A stretch of DNA of 64,000 bases, taken from CAYWYR01 sp964462685 (GTDB lineage Bacteria; Bacteroidota; Ignavibacteria; Kapaibacteriales; UBA2268). The stretch's first letter is position 1, and each line of letters begins with the position of its first letter. Positions 1 to 8,168 of the stretch are shown here, piece by piece. Below the pieces are notes generated by a model. It saw only the letters and a program-made list of their open reading frames with translations. It made no database searches and had not been told where the DNA came from. The position numbers were made by a program, and so were the translations under genes. Location: the NCBI GenBank assembly GCA_964462685.1, contig CAYWYR010000002.1, positions 124,001 to 188,000 on the forward strand, given 5' to 3'.

Positions 1-23
1 GGTTATCAACATATTACTAATCT

Positions 24-707
24 TTACTTTGGAGGTTTATTGATATCAATATTCAAAGCTAACGAAGCACCACCTACTGGATTAGGAACTATCATATAGG
101 AAATATCATCATCTACATCAAAATCATAGAGGTGGGCGCCCACATACGCGTCCATTGTAGCAACAAAGTAGGATATACCGAGCAAAAAAAGTGAAAGGTG
201 CGCGTTATCCCTAAAATTTTCTTTCCGGTTCAGTACGGTTCTGTTTTCCTGTTCCAAAGTAAACCTTAAAGGATCTGTATCATCCAGAAGAGAAAGGGAA
301 ATGATATTGCTATCATATTGATCTTGCAACGGGAAAAATTTATAGTAATTATAGACTGTAAAACCTGTAAGCATTGAAGCTGATACCAGAAAAAGGCCGC
401 TTTTCAGGTATGATTCGTTATAGAATTGGCCGCCACCAGGGATAATAGACCAGAGCATGGCAGCGGTAGGGTCTTTTTTCATATCACCCAGCTCAACATC
501 CCCAATGGTTCTATCACCAGGCACTGGAACAAACGCTGAATCTACAGCCCCAATGGAATCGTTCTGGATGAGGAGAGCTATATCGCTGAGTTCTACAATA
601 GGCACAATTCTCATATCATAGTTTTCGTACTCGTCATTTTCCGCACTCCGAAGGATAGTGGAAGATATCAAAATCAAACTGATCATTATATACTTATATA
701 AAATCAT
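24..707 (-). CDS. DUF5683 domain membrane protein
   Basis: A 227-residue envelope protein of unknown function. It opens with a hydrophobic leader (about residues 5-20). Residues about 79-98 carry the DUF5683 signature, DPTAAMLWSIIPGGGQFYN, followed by a hydrophobic segment at about 100-120. Near the C terminus a second hydrophobic stretch runs into MDAYVGAHLYDFDV, which resembles the usual ending of the family. DUF5683 proteins are common in Bacteroidota; none has an assigned reaction that I know of. The start codon overlaps the stop of the upstream ridA gene, so it is probably translationally coupled and the last gene of the minus-strand run with the DivIC-like, ROK and ridA genes. Family assignment is from motif recognition; function is open. 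Confidence 0.8.
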   Translation of the reverse strand: MILYKYIMISLILISSTILRSAENDEYENYDMRIVPIVELSDIALLIQNDSIGAVDSAFVPVPGDRTIGDVELGDMKKDPTAAMLWSIIPGGGQFYNESYLKSGLFLVSASMLTGFTVYNYYKFFPLQDQYDSNIISLSLLDDTDPLRFTLEQENRTVLNRKENFRDNAHLSLFLLGISYFVATMDAYVGAHLYDFDVDDDISYMIVPNPVGGASLALNIDINKPPK

Positions 708-1075
708 ACAGAAGCTATCGCCTCGATTTCCACAAGGGCATCTTTGGGCAGCCTTGCTACTTGGTATGCCGCACGGGCCGGCATTGAAGTTCCGAAAAAC
801 TCTGCATAGACTTTATTCATTTCGCTGAAGTCTTCCATATCTTTAAGCAAAACAGTTGCTTTAACAATATTATCGAATGTATATTCAGCGGCTTCTAGCA
901 CGTATCCCATATTTGTTAGTGCCAATCGGGTCTGATCGGCTACTCCCTTAGCTAAGTTACCTTTTTTATCCATACCGAGTTGGCCTGATATATAGAGCAC
1001 TCCTTTACTATCCATTTTAGCTGGAGAGTAAGGGCCCAATGCGTTCGGTAATTTATCACTTGTTACTTTCTTCAT
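704..1075 (-). CDS. ridA: RidA family enamine/imine deaminase
   Basis: A 123-residue protein, the normal RidA (YjgF/YER057c) length. RidA hydrolyses reactive enamine/imine intermediates such as 2-aminoacrylate, releasing ammonia and protecting PLP enzymes. Visible family features are SGQLGMD near residue 30, the PARAAYQVARLPKDALVEIE block near the C terminus with the arginine that binds the substrate carboxylate (in VARLP), and the closing EIEAIASV. It overlaps the ROK gene upstream by 20 bases and the DUF5683 gene downstream by 4. The role is cytoplasmic metabolite repair. Confidence 0.93.
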   Translation of the reverse strand: MKKVTSDKLPNALGPYSPAKMDSKGVLYISGQLGMDKKGNLAKGVADQTRLALTNMGYVLEAAEYTFDNIVKATVLLKDMEDFSEMNKVYAEFFGTSMPARAAYQVARLPKDALVEIEAIASV

Positions 1076-2042
1076 AATCTTTTGCCATTATAGCCGAACC
1101 AATCAGGCCGGAATCTCTTTGAAAGTATGCTTTCTTTAATTCGAACTGACTTCTGTTTCCCGGAAGAAGTCTTTCGGTTATTTCGTTTTCGAGTCTTTCT
1201 TTATATTCAAATAGCGAATTGCTTATGCCCCCGCCAAGTACAATACATGGAATACCTAATAGGTTTATCGCAGATGCAATACCTACGGACATATCTTTTA
1301 TATATGTGCTAACCACTTCTAACGCAGCTTTTTCATTTGCAAGCGACCTGTCAAATATTTCTTTCACATCGATATTTTCTTCTGTACTATCTCTCTCATT
1401 TTTAGAGACAAGTCTATAGTTATCTATAATGGCTTGTTTTGAAGCAAATCTCTCAAAAACCCCGCTTCGGTATGATGCTACTTTATCTAAGGGATTATTT
1501 CGTTCGATTATTGTATGGCCTATCTCACCGCCGGAAAAAGTAGAGCCTTTCATAATTTTGCGATCATAGACTATTGAGCCACCAATTCCTGTACCGAGAG
1601 TAATATACAGAAAAGAATTTATATGTGACACACATCCGATACTCATTTCAGCGTAGGCGGCAACATTAGCGTCATTTTCTATTACCACATTGATCCCGTA
1701 GTCCAGTATTCTGCTCAGATCTCTTGTTAAATATTCTTTTAATGGGATATTTACCCAGCCTGGCATATTAGGGGCTACAGGTATGTGACCATTACCCGTT
1801 ACTACCGATGGGAATCCTATTGCTATGCAATTCGGTTTTTTATCCCCAAGATAATCAGCGATAAAATATAATAGATTTTGGTATGAATCCTCGAAACCCG
1901 ATTCTGCCATTGAAGGTTGGTAGATAATATTGCCGAGCTCGGGTTTTTTACTGCTCTTAGAGTCGAAAAATGAAAGTGTTCCTGCTTTATAGTTAGTCCC
2001 GCCGATATCAAAGCCAAGGTACTTTTCGGTGTTTGATGGCAT
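1056..2042 (-). CDS. ROK family sugar kinase or regulator-like protein
   Basis: A 328-residue member of the ROK family, probably an ATP-dependent hexose or N-acetylhexosamine kinase. The N-terminal phosphate-binding motif is FDIGGTNYKAG (about residues 10-20). The catalytic segment is VIENDANVAAYAE, the second phosphate loop is TLGTGIGGSIV, and GEIGHTII follows. There is no helix-turn-helix N terminus, so a kinase is likelier than a repressor. The oddity is that the CxCGxxGC zinc-binding motif that normally follows GEIGH in ROK kinases is missing; a cysteine-free stretch stands there. Substrate cannot be told. The start overlaps the stop of the DivIC-like gene by one base. Confidence 0.87.
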   Translation of the reverse strand: MPSNTEKYLGFDIGGTNYKAGTLSFFDSKSSKKPELGNIIYQPSMAESGFEDSYQNLLYFIADYLGDKKPNCIAIGFPSVVTGNGHIPVAPNMPGWVNIPLKEYLTRDLSRILDYGINVVIENDANVAAYAEMSIGCVSHINSFLYITLGTGIGGSIVYDRKIMKGSTFSGGEIGHTIIERNNPLDKVASYRSGVFERFASKQAIIDNYRLVSKNERDSTEENIDVKEIFDRSLANEKAALEVVSTYIKDMSVGIASAINLLGIPCIVLGGGISNSLFEYKERLENEITERLLPGNRSQFELKKAYFQRDSGLIGSAIMAKDYEESNK

Positions 2043-2374
2043 TATTGATCTTTGGTTTTATCAAGGAAAGAACTATCAAGAACAAATACTTTTTCTCCGG
2101 GTTTTATCATACCGTATTGCTCTCTTGCGACTTTTTCGATCGTATTGATATCAGTTTGCATAAGTTCTATATCTTTATTGAGCGAATCGCTTTTGTAGTA
2201 GGCATTTTCCAGCGATTCATTTATATCACTTAATTCGCTGCTTACGGTAAATCTTTTTATCAGACCGTATTCGGAGAAAAGGAAAAAAGAAGAAACTACT
2301 ATAAAAGCCAAAAGCAGAAGAACTGCTTTTCTTCTGCTTTCTGGATTATCATTTATTCTCTTAATCATGCCCAT
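2042..2374 (-). CDS. DivIC/FtsB-like septum formation initiator
   Basis: A 110-residue bitopic membrane protein. A short basic cytoplasmic N terminus (SRRK) is followed by one transmembrane helix (about residues 17-33) and a coiled-coil region (about 40-75) rich in Glu, Ser, Leu and Asn. The end carries EKVAREQYGMIKPGEKVF, the usual DivIC/FtsB closing motif. Proteins of this family sit in the divisome with FtsL and FtsQ. It lies 42 bases downstream of gcvPA and overlaps the ROK kinase start by one base, so it is probably co-transcribed with housekeeping genes rather than with ftsQAZ, which lie at 53544-57156. Confidence 0.85.
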   Translation of the reverse strand: MGMIKRINDNPESRRKAVLLLLAFIVVSSFFLFSEYGLIKRFTVSSELSDINESLENAYYKSDSLNKDIELMQTDINTIEKVAREQYGMIKPGEKVFVLDSSFLDKTKDQ

Positions 2375-2416
2375 GGTGGCAAAGATAAGTATATTGATTG
2401 TCTTATGTTAGGCTTA

Positions 2417-3742
2417 TCAAAGGGAATTGAAAAACTCTATAAGTTTATCGGCTTCATCTTTTATTCTCTTTTCGGTAGCTGTGACTATGAGTACTTCCCT
2501 ATCTCCGACACGGCCTTTGGAGCCTACAAGTAGACCATGCTCTTTACCTTTTCTTATTATATCGGATATTGGCATATCGGATACTAGAGCGAACTCGAAG
2601 AAGAAAGGTTTATCATTAAGCAGGCTGACTTTATCGCTTTTGATTTTATCGGCTATGTAGTGGGTATTCTCGAAGGATAGCTTAGCGACATCTGCAAGAC
2701 CTGATTTACCCATAGTTGACATATATACCGTAGCCGCCAACATAAACAGGCCTTGGTTGGTACAGATGTTAGATGTGGCTTTTTCTCGTTTGATCTGCTG
2801 CTCGCGGGTTTGCAGGGTAAGGGTAAAGCCCGGTTTGCCATCAAGATCGGTAGTGAGGCCGGCAATCCTGCCCGGCAGTTTTCTCAGGAATTCTTTTTTA
2901 CAGGTGAATAGGCCTAGGTAAGGGCCGCCGTAGCTTAGCGGAATGCCAAGGGGCTGGCCTTCGCCTACAGCGATATCAGCATTGTACTTGCCCGGTGCTT
3001 CAAGAATATTCAGAGAGATAGGGTCGGCACACACTATGTATAGAGCCTTATCCTGATGAGCCACTTTTTCTATCTCGTAAACATCCTCAACATTGCCGAG
3101 GAAGTTTGGCTGCTGGACCATGACACATGATACATCTTCGGAGTAGGCTTCTTTCAGCATCTCAATATCACAAAGCCCGTCATCGCCAGCTACTACCTCA
3201 ACTGTCATCTCGCGACCAGCGGTCAGGGTTTTGATAGTTTCGAGGTAATTAGGGTTGATTGTACCGGCTACCAGAATTTTTTTTCTTTTATTAGTAGCAA
3301 GGGCCATGAACGCAGCTTCCGCTAAGCTTGAGCCTGCTTCATAAAGGGATGCGTTGGCGATATCCATATCATAAAGATTGGCTATCATAGTCTGGAACTC
3401 GTACATAGCTTGGAGCGTACCCTGTGATACCTCCGACTGGTAGGGAGTATAGGCGGTTCTGAACTCCGGCTTTATCATTATTTCCGGAACGATAGCGGGA
3501 ATGAATCTATCATAAGCGCCGCCTCCTTGGAAAGTAATGTATTTATCTGACGCATTGTTCATGTCAGAATATTCTTTCAGGAGTTTCATTACCTCATATT
3601 CTGAAAGCTGCTCTGGGAAGTTCAGCAAGCCCTGATATCTAACTGAATCGGGAATATGCTCTACCAGATCCTCGAAACCATCGACCCCGATAGTCTTGAA
3701 CATCTGCTGTCTATCATCATCCGAGTGTGGTATGAACGGCAT
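2417..3742 (-). CDS. gcvPA: Glycine dehydrogenase (decarboxylating) subunit 1
   Basis: A 441-residue protein matching the N-terminal half of glycine decarboxylase (P-protein of the glycine cleavage system) in its two-subunit form. The start MPFIPHSDDDRQQM is typical, as are TYQGGGAYDRFIP-like and YTPYQSEVSQGTLQAMYEFQ segments and the glycine-rich PLSYGGPYLG block. The PLP-lysine is expected on the partner GcvPB, which is not in this window, nor are GcvT and GcvH. An AAAGG-like ribosome site lies about 10 bases before the ATG. It is divergent from murB across a 151-base intergenic region that must hold both promoters; I see no glycine riboswitch there. Confidence 0.95.
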   Translation of the reverse strand: MPFIPHSDDDRQQMFKTIGVDGFEDLVEHIPDSVRYQGLLNFPEQLSEYEVMKLLKEYSDMNNASDKYITFQGGGAYDRFIPAIVPEIMIKPEFRTAYTPYQSEVSQGTLQAMYEFQTMIANLYDMDIANASLYEAGSSLAEAAFMALATNKRKKILVAGTINPNYLETIKTLTAGREMTVEVVAGDDGLCDIEMLKEAYSEDVSCVMVQQPNFLGNVEDVYEIEKVAHQDKALYIVCADPISLNILEAPGKYNADIAVGEGQPLGIPLSYGGPYLGLFTCKKEFLRKLPGRIAGLTTDLDGKPGFTLTLQTREQQIKREKATSNICTNQGLFMLAATVYMSTMGKSGLADVAKLSFENTHYIADKIKSDKVSLLNDKPFFFEFALVSDMPISDIIRKGKEHGLLVGSKGRVGDREVLIVTATEKRIKDEADKLIEFFNSL

Positions 3743-3893
3743 TTATTTTCGACCTTTCTTATACTTATATGATAATTGATAAACTGATACGTACATTAGA
3801 CCGAATCAGTTTACAAAAATACGTAATAGCCATAGATTTAACTTACCTTTGTGATAAGTATCTTTGGTCAAGTATAACTACTATCAATAACTA

Positions 3894-4892
3894 ATGAGCC
3901 AACCACTACCTAATACTTTCGGTGTAGAGTCAGAAGCTAAAGATGTGATTGTGATAAACAGTGAGGACGAGCTTGAGAATCTTGTTGTCGGCAAAGGACT
4001 GAAACGAGATGATATCCTTATACTGGGTGACGGATCGAATATCTTACCTTCAGGAAATATAGACAAAACAGTTATCCAGATAGGGATGGATGATATGAGG
4101 GTAGTTGAAAAAGGCGAGGAAGTATTAGTTACAGTCGGTGCCGGTAAAAACTGGGATAAGTTCGTAAGGGTGTGCGCACAGAGCGGATACCACGGGATGG
4201 AAAACCTGGCACTTATCCCAGGCAAGGTGGGCGCCGCTCCGGTTCAGAATATCGGCGCTTATGGTGTGGAACAGGATGAGTTTTTCGTATCGCTAAAGGG
4301 GTATGATTTAGAAGAGCGAAAGTTTGTTGAGTTCAATGGGGCCGACTGCAAGTTCGGGTACAGGAACTCTGTATTTAAGAATGAGCTCAAAGGTAGAATC
4401 GTAATCTTATCCGTTACCTATAAGCTGAGTAAAAAATTCTTTCCAGTTCTTGATTATGGGGGTGTGAGAGAATTCATGTACGAGAATTATCCCAGCGGTT
4501 ATACGGCTATTCAGTTCGTAGATTCCATCTCGCATATAAGGCGGAACAAACTACCCTATCCTGATGAGATAGGTAATGCTGGTTCATTTTTCAAGAATCC
4601 AATCATAAATAAAGAAACACTGAAAAGCCTGGAAAGTGATTTTCCTGAGATAAGGAGTTTTGCATTCGGTGATGAATATAAGCTATCTGCCGCTTGGCTG
4701 ATTGACCAGTGCGGGTGGAAGGGCTTTAGGGATGGTGATGCCGGGATCTATGAAAAGCACGCGCTTATATTAGTTAACCACGGCGGAGCGAGCGGGAAAG
4801 AACTATATTCTTTATCTGAGAAGATCATAAGCACGGTAAAAGGTAAGTTCGGAATCGAGCTGGAGCGGGAAGTGAATGTTTTGGGTTTTTGA
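3894..4892 (+). CDS. murB: UDP-N-acetylenolpyruvoylglucosamine reductase (MurB, type I)
   Basis: A 332-residue FAD enzyme reducing UDP-GlcNAc-enolpyruvate to UDP-MurNAc in peptidoglycan synthesis. It has LILGDGSNIL for FAD pyrophosphate binding, the LALIPGKVGAAPVQNIGAYG block, the type I signature FGYRNSVFK, the proton-donor serine in GNAGSFFKNP, and the closing glutamate region ELEREVNVLGF. Length and motifs follow the E. coli type rather than the shorter Gram-positive type. No strong ribosome site is visible upstream. It is the last plus-strand gene before the AT-rich island beginning at about 4900. Confidence 0.95.
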   Translation: MSQPLPNTFGVESEAKDVIVINSEDELENLVVGKGLKRDDILILGDGSNILPSGNIDKTVIQIGMDDMRVVEKGEEVLVTVGAGKNWDKFVRVCAQSGYHGMENLALIPGKVGAAPVQNIGAYGVEQDEFFVSLKGYDLEERKFVEFNGADCKFGYRNSVFKNELKGRIVILSVTYKLSKKFFPVLDYGGVREFMYENYPSGYTAIQFVDSISHIRRNKLPYPDEIGNAGSFFKNPIINKETLKSLESDFPEIRSFAFGDEYKLSAAWLIDQCGWKGFRDGDAGIYEKHALILVNHGGASGKELYSLSEKIISTVKGKFGIELEREVNVLGF

Positions 4893-4945
4893 GATTAAGC
4901 TACCATACATGCAATAGTGTATATTTTATTAACGATAGGTTAATA

Positions 4946-5551
4946 TCATTTTTTAATCTTATTAAAAGAAAATTTTATTAAGTACACAACTTGCATCAAT
5001 AAACATAAGAGAATAGATGCACGAATATTAAATATCATAAGAACTTGCTCATCTCTATAAAGTTCAGATCCTATTCTTAATAACGAATAGGATATTATGT
5101 ATATAATAATGTAGTATTTTTTTGAGAATGAAATGATATACATTAATATTAACAATATAGATAATTCAATAATTTGAAGATCAATAAATTGATTAGTTAG
5201 TAGGTTGCTATTGCAACACCCAACTGTATAACAACCAAATTTGCCAATAGACTGCAAAATCAACAAACATAATATTATATATTTATCTATAACCTTATTA
5301 TCAAATAACCAAAATATAGAAATGGCAAAGATACCACCTAGCATAGAGTGGTTATATTCTATAGAGTCAGAAAAAGCATACAGTATATTAAAAATAACAA
5401 AACCACCAACAAGACCTATAATGAGTATAATAATGTAACGTCTGTAAAGTTTACTATAATATTGCAATTTCGTATCTATGAATAAAGAAATAGCTATAGA
5501 TAAAACTATAGCTATATATGACAATACACCAAAACTATTAATAGAATACAT
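4946..5551 (-). CDS. Lgt-family integral membrane protein (short)
   Basis: A 201-residue, very hydrophobic protein with about six membrane segments. Two motifs recall prolipoprotein diacylglyceryl transferase: SIGKFGCYTVGCCNS around residues 112-126, resembling the G-R-x-G-C-F-x-x-G-C-C form of Lgt relatives in Bacteroidota, and LLRIGSELYRDEQ around 157-169, resembling the family's R-x-x-x-E-x-x-R motif. Lgt moves diacylglycerol from phosphatidylglycerol to the lipobox cysteine. This copy is short (Lgt is usually about 260-290 residues) and the first motif has Lys where Arg is common, so it may be a paralog with altered activity. It follows a row of lipoprotein-like genes, which suggests dedicated maturation. 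Base composition is far more AT-rich than neighbouring core genes. Confidence 0.6.
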   Translation of the reverse strand: MYSINSFGVLSYIAIVLSIAISLFIDTKLQYYSKLYRRYIIILIIGLVGGFVIFNILYAFSDSIEYNHSMLGGIFAISIFWLFDNKVIDKYIILCLLILQSIGKFGCYTVGCCNSNLLTNQFIDLQIIELSILLILMYIISFSKKYYIIIYIISYSLLRIGSELYRDEQVLMIFNIRASILLCLLMQVVYLIKFSFNKIKK

Positions 5552-5565
5552 ATTAAATAATAAAT

Positions 5566-6024
5566 TTAATAAAGTAATGGATAAGGTATAGGATATGCAG
5601 AATAATTACAATCTTGTGGATAATAAGTATCACTAGAAGTCCTGTAATCAATTAATTTTCCTTTATTGTCGTAACATTCGACACTAACATGAACTACCAC
5701 TGTTTTATTACATTATATAGGCCAAGTAAAGGAACCTTCAGCATGGGTGAAGTTACTATATTGTGCAGGAGCATTTGCTGATCTAAACCACATATCAACT
5801 GGTGTTGCAGTACCATGGGTAATTTGTACATTTCGCAATGTATATGCAGTACCACTAATAGAATTTTCACAATAAGAGGCATCAAACATTAACGTAAATG
5901 AACAATTTCCTTCGCAATGTCCATTTTTTACTGTTGGGCAACCGCAACAAAAAGCAAATAATGCTAATGATGATACTAATAGCAGTGTAAAGAATATTAT
6001 TTTATCTGTGTTATTGATTTTCAT
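5566..6024 (-). pseudogene. Cysteine-rich lipoprotein-like gene with in-frame TAA
   Basis: Read from the ATG at 6024, the first part gives 103 residues with a hydrophobic leader (about 10-27), cysteines in FCCGCPTVKNGHC that may include a lipobox, and then a beta-rich stretch ending SFTWPI followed by TAA at 5713-5715. In the same frame the sequence continues without another stop for 48 codons (CNKTVVVHVSVECYDNKGK...) to a TAA at 5566-5568. The extension has hydrophobic/polar alternation and two more cysteines like the first half, so one nonsense change (for example from TAT or TAC) probably interrupts a 152-residue protein. It could also be a sequencing error. It begins 2 bases after the upstream lipoprotein. 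Function unknown. Confidence 0.6.
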
Positions 6025-6026
6025 AC

Positions 6027-6776
6027 TTATTTCACCTTATAAGTAAGTTGAAGTGAAGCACCATAAGTATACAAATAATTTTTATTACTTATTGTAGTAT
6101 CAATTTGATTATAGCCAAATAACTCTACAAAAAAGTACCTATTATTAGGAATACTATTGAGCATTGCAGGTGTAATTGTAAACACTCCATTTTTAGAGGC
6201 AGTATGGTATTCTTCGTAAGCTTCATTCACAGATATTGTAGAATCCAATAATAGACGCGAAAGTTGTTGGGCACTTCTTATTCTAACAACCATATTTGTC
6301 GCATTTGGAAAAGCTGTATAAGTCAGTGTAAATCCATTACTTTTAGATATAGTTATTGAATCAGGTAAGGGAGTGATTATATCCCCAAAACCTACTCCAT
6401 TATTTGTTATACTGAATGTTGGTACAGTAGTTAAATTACCTACTATATCATAGCTATATGGAGAACCATCATATGGAAGATCATTAGATTTATGTTGATT
6501 ACTGCTAGTACCATTAATAATTATGTCTAGTGGAGTGGCTGGATTTCCTGAATTATCATAAAAATACCAATCATGTTTAGAATAATTATTGTATGCTGAA
6601 AAGTCATACAAATACTTTTTGTAAATAAATGAATATAAATATCCATCTTTACCAACTGGATTATTACTAAAAATATCATATTGATCAACTGTAGAATCTC
6701 CAACATCTGTACTATTCTCATCACAAGAAGTAAATAGTACAAATATTATAAATAAGAAAGAGTATTGTTTTCTCAC
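6027..6776 (-). CDS. Hypothetical lipoprotein, paralog of the next gene upstream
   Basis: About 249 residues from a GTG start at 6776; a TTG at 6788 is also open, but GAGG six bases before the GTG and the signal peptide favour the GTG. The N terminus is a lipoprotein signal, FLFIIFVLFTSCDEN, with the cysteine as likely lipidation site. The body is beta-rich and Asn/Tyr-rich, suggesting an extracytoplasmic immunoglobulin-like fold. It is related along its length to the frameshifted gene at 6785-7545: both begin after CDEN, have a W-x-x-Y-D repeat-like segment, a TISKSNGF/TVSKSGF motif near the middle and a similar Arg-Tyr-rich end. No known domain recognised. Part of the AT-rich island. Confidence 0.7.
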   Translation of the reverse strand: MRKQYSFLFIIFVLFTSCDENSTDVGDSTVDQYDIFSNNPVGKDGYLYSFIYKKYLYDFSAYNNYSKHDWYFYDNSGNPATPLDIIINGTSSNQHKSNDLPYDGSPYSYDIVGNLTTVPTFSITNNGVGFGDIITPLPDSITISKSNGFTLTYTAFPNATNMVVRIRSAQQLSRLLLDSTISVNEAYEEYHTASKNGVFTITPAMLNSIPNNRYFFVELFGYNQIDTTISNKNYLYTYGASLQLTYKVK

Positions 6777-6784
6777 AATATACC

Positions 6785-7545
6785 TCAATTTGTTAAGTAA
6801 AAATATTGATCTGTAGATGTGCTACTGTAAAGCATACCTTTTTTTCCGTTAACTACAGTACTATCAAGAAGATGATGTTTGATTGAACAAATATAATATC
6901 TATCAGGTTCAAAATCGATTAAATCTTGAGATGTAAGACTTATTGTTCCATTATCAAGTGCAAAGAAAGTTTTGGATATTGATCCTTGTGGATCTAGTGA
7001 ATCGTTAATTCCAAATTCCCAGTTTAACAACCTGCCACTATCTAGAACTAAAGTAATATCACCATAGCCATGAGAACCTGTATAATCTAAATTGAAACCA
7101 GACTTAGATACCGTATCGGTTTTAGATGGTGATGTAATTTTCAACCTAGTTGATTGTGTTTGCGATATTGTATGATTCATACCATCGTAGTCGTATAGAT
7201 GCCAATTAATATTAGTATTATGATAATTAGGGTTATCAGTTACATACCTATAAAATCCTTTGGTTGTGGACTTACTAAGTGGTAAATTATCATGAATTAC
7301 ACTGTCTATATCTATAAAGCCCGCTATATCGGAAAAAACAGCTTGAAGTTGTAATCTATGATCAGAAAGTTGAGGATTACCCATTATCCAGTATTCATCG
7401 TGGGCAGAAGATATTAATGCAAAATCACCACCTAATGGTACATTAGCTTTTTTGTACTAAGCATATGACTTTCTTCATTTTCATCACAACTACACATCAA
7501 TACTATCATTGCAACTAAAATAAATATTTTTTTCTCACTTAACAT
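6785..7545 (-). pseudogene. Frameshifted lipoprotein paralog
   Basis: The N-terminal piece starts at ATG 7545 (MLSEKKIFILVAMIVLMCSC), a lipoprotein signal, and ends early at a stop at 7432-7434. The C-terminal piece is open in the next frame down to TGA at 6785-6787. The frames meet at a run of six A residues (7448-7453, minus strand); adding one A joins STKK to ANVPLGGDFALISS and gives one 253-residue protein. That is almost exactly the length of the adjacent paralog (249), which supports the reconstruction. The ATG overlaps the end of the upstream lipoprotein gene, with AGGAGA seven bases before it as ribosome site. A one-base homopolymer sequencing error is an alternative to true gene decay. 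Confidence 0.72.
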
Positions 7546-8126
7546 GGGCAATCTCCTGGTACATATAAAGTACCGTCTGATAGTTTTACAATCATTGTTG
7601 GTAGTATAATATTTACCCCACCACATGGTAAAATTACATTTACATAAGGCTCTGTATTCAACACCCTATAACCTACACATTCGGTTGTATTAGTAAAATT
7701 AGGATAGTCAGAATAATACATTTGTTGTAGAAAAAATTGAAAAGAAATATCAACTTCCATAGTAATGAATTTACTTTGACCTTTCAATTTAACAAATGGC
7801 AAATATTGAAGATCCTCTGGACATACATCTTCACCAAAAACAGGACTATTATAAGGTGCTTCAATATTTACCAAGTCTTTTTGAATAGCATTCGTTTTAA
7901 CTTCTATCTGTAAATCTGGTGCATCACAAAATTTTTTGAATGAGGTATATTCTTGTCCTTCAAAAAGAGTGTGAAACTTTATATAATATTCATTTGTGCA
8001 ACCATCTTCACGGCATTCTGATCCTGATGGACAACTACTTGCAATTAGAAATGGCAAGCATATAATCATCGCAAATACCAATTTTATTATCTTTATCATA
8101 TAAATCCTTGATCGAATTTTTATCAC
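7539..8126 (-). CDS. Hypothetical cysteine-rich lipoprotein
   Basis: A 195-residue predicted exported protein, the first gene of the AT-rich lipoprotein run. Residues about 10-30 form a hydrophobic signal ending LPFLIASSC, a plausible lipobox. A second methionine at residue 10 could be the true start. The mature part is rich in cysteines (pairs near the N terminus, centre and the closing GDCPC), which suggests disulfide bonds outside the cytoplasm. No known domain recognised. Its stop overlaps the start of the frameshifted lipoprotein downstream, so the genes of the island are probably one transcript ending with the Lgt-like protein. Confidence 0.65.
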   Translation of the reverse strand: MIKIRSRIYMIKIIKLVFAMIICLPFLIASSCPSGSECREDGCTNEYYIKFHTLFEGQEYTSFKKFCDAPDLQIEVKTNAIQKDLVNIEAPYNSPVFGEDVCPEDLQYLPFVKLKGQSKFITMEVDISFQFFLQQMYYSDYPNFTNTTECVGYRVLNTEPYVNVILPCGGVNIILPTMIVKLSDGTLYVPGDCPC

Positions 8127-8168
8127 CCTGTAATATATACAATATATTTTAATGACAAACTTTATCTA

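Noticed and set aside
3743..3893. Glycine riboswitch before gcvPA
   Set aside because: The short AT-rich divergent region shows no tandem aptamer-like G-rich cores.
4893..4945. Terminator between murB and the Lgt-like gene
   Set aside because: Only a 4-bp stem before a T run (GATA/TATC) is visible, too weak to support.
5566..5715. TAA reassigned to an amino acid in this organism
   Set aside because: Many intact core genes in the window end in TAA at family-typical lengths, so TAA is a normal stop; the two internal TAA cases are in accessory DNA and fit mutation or error.
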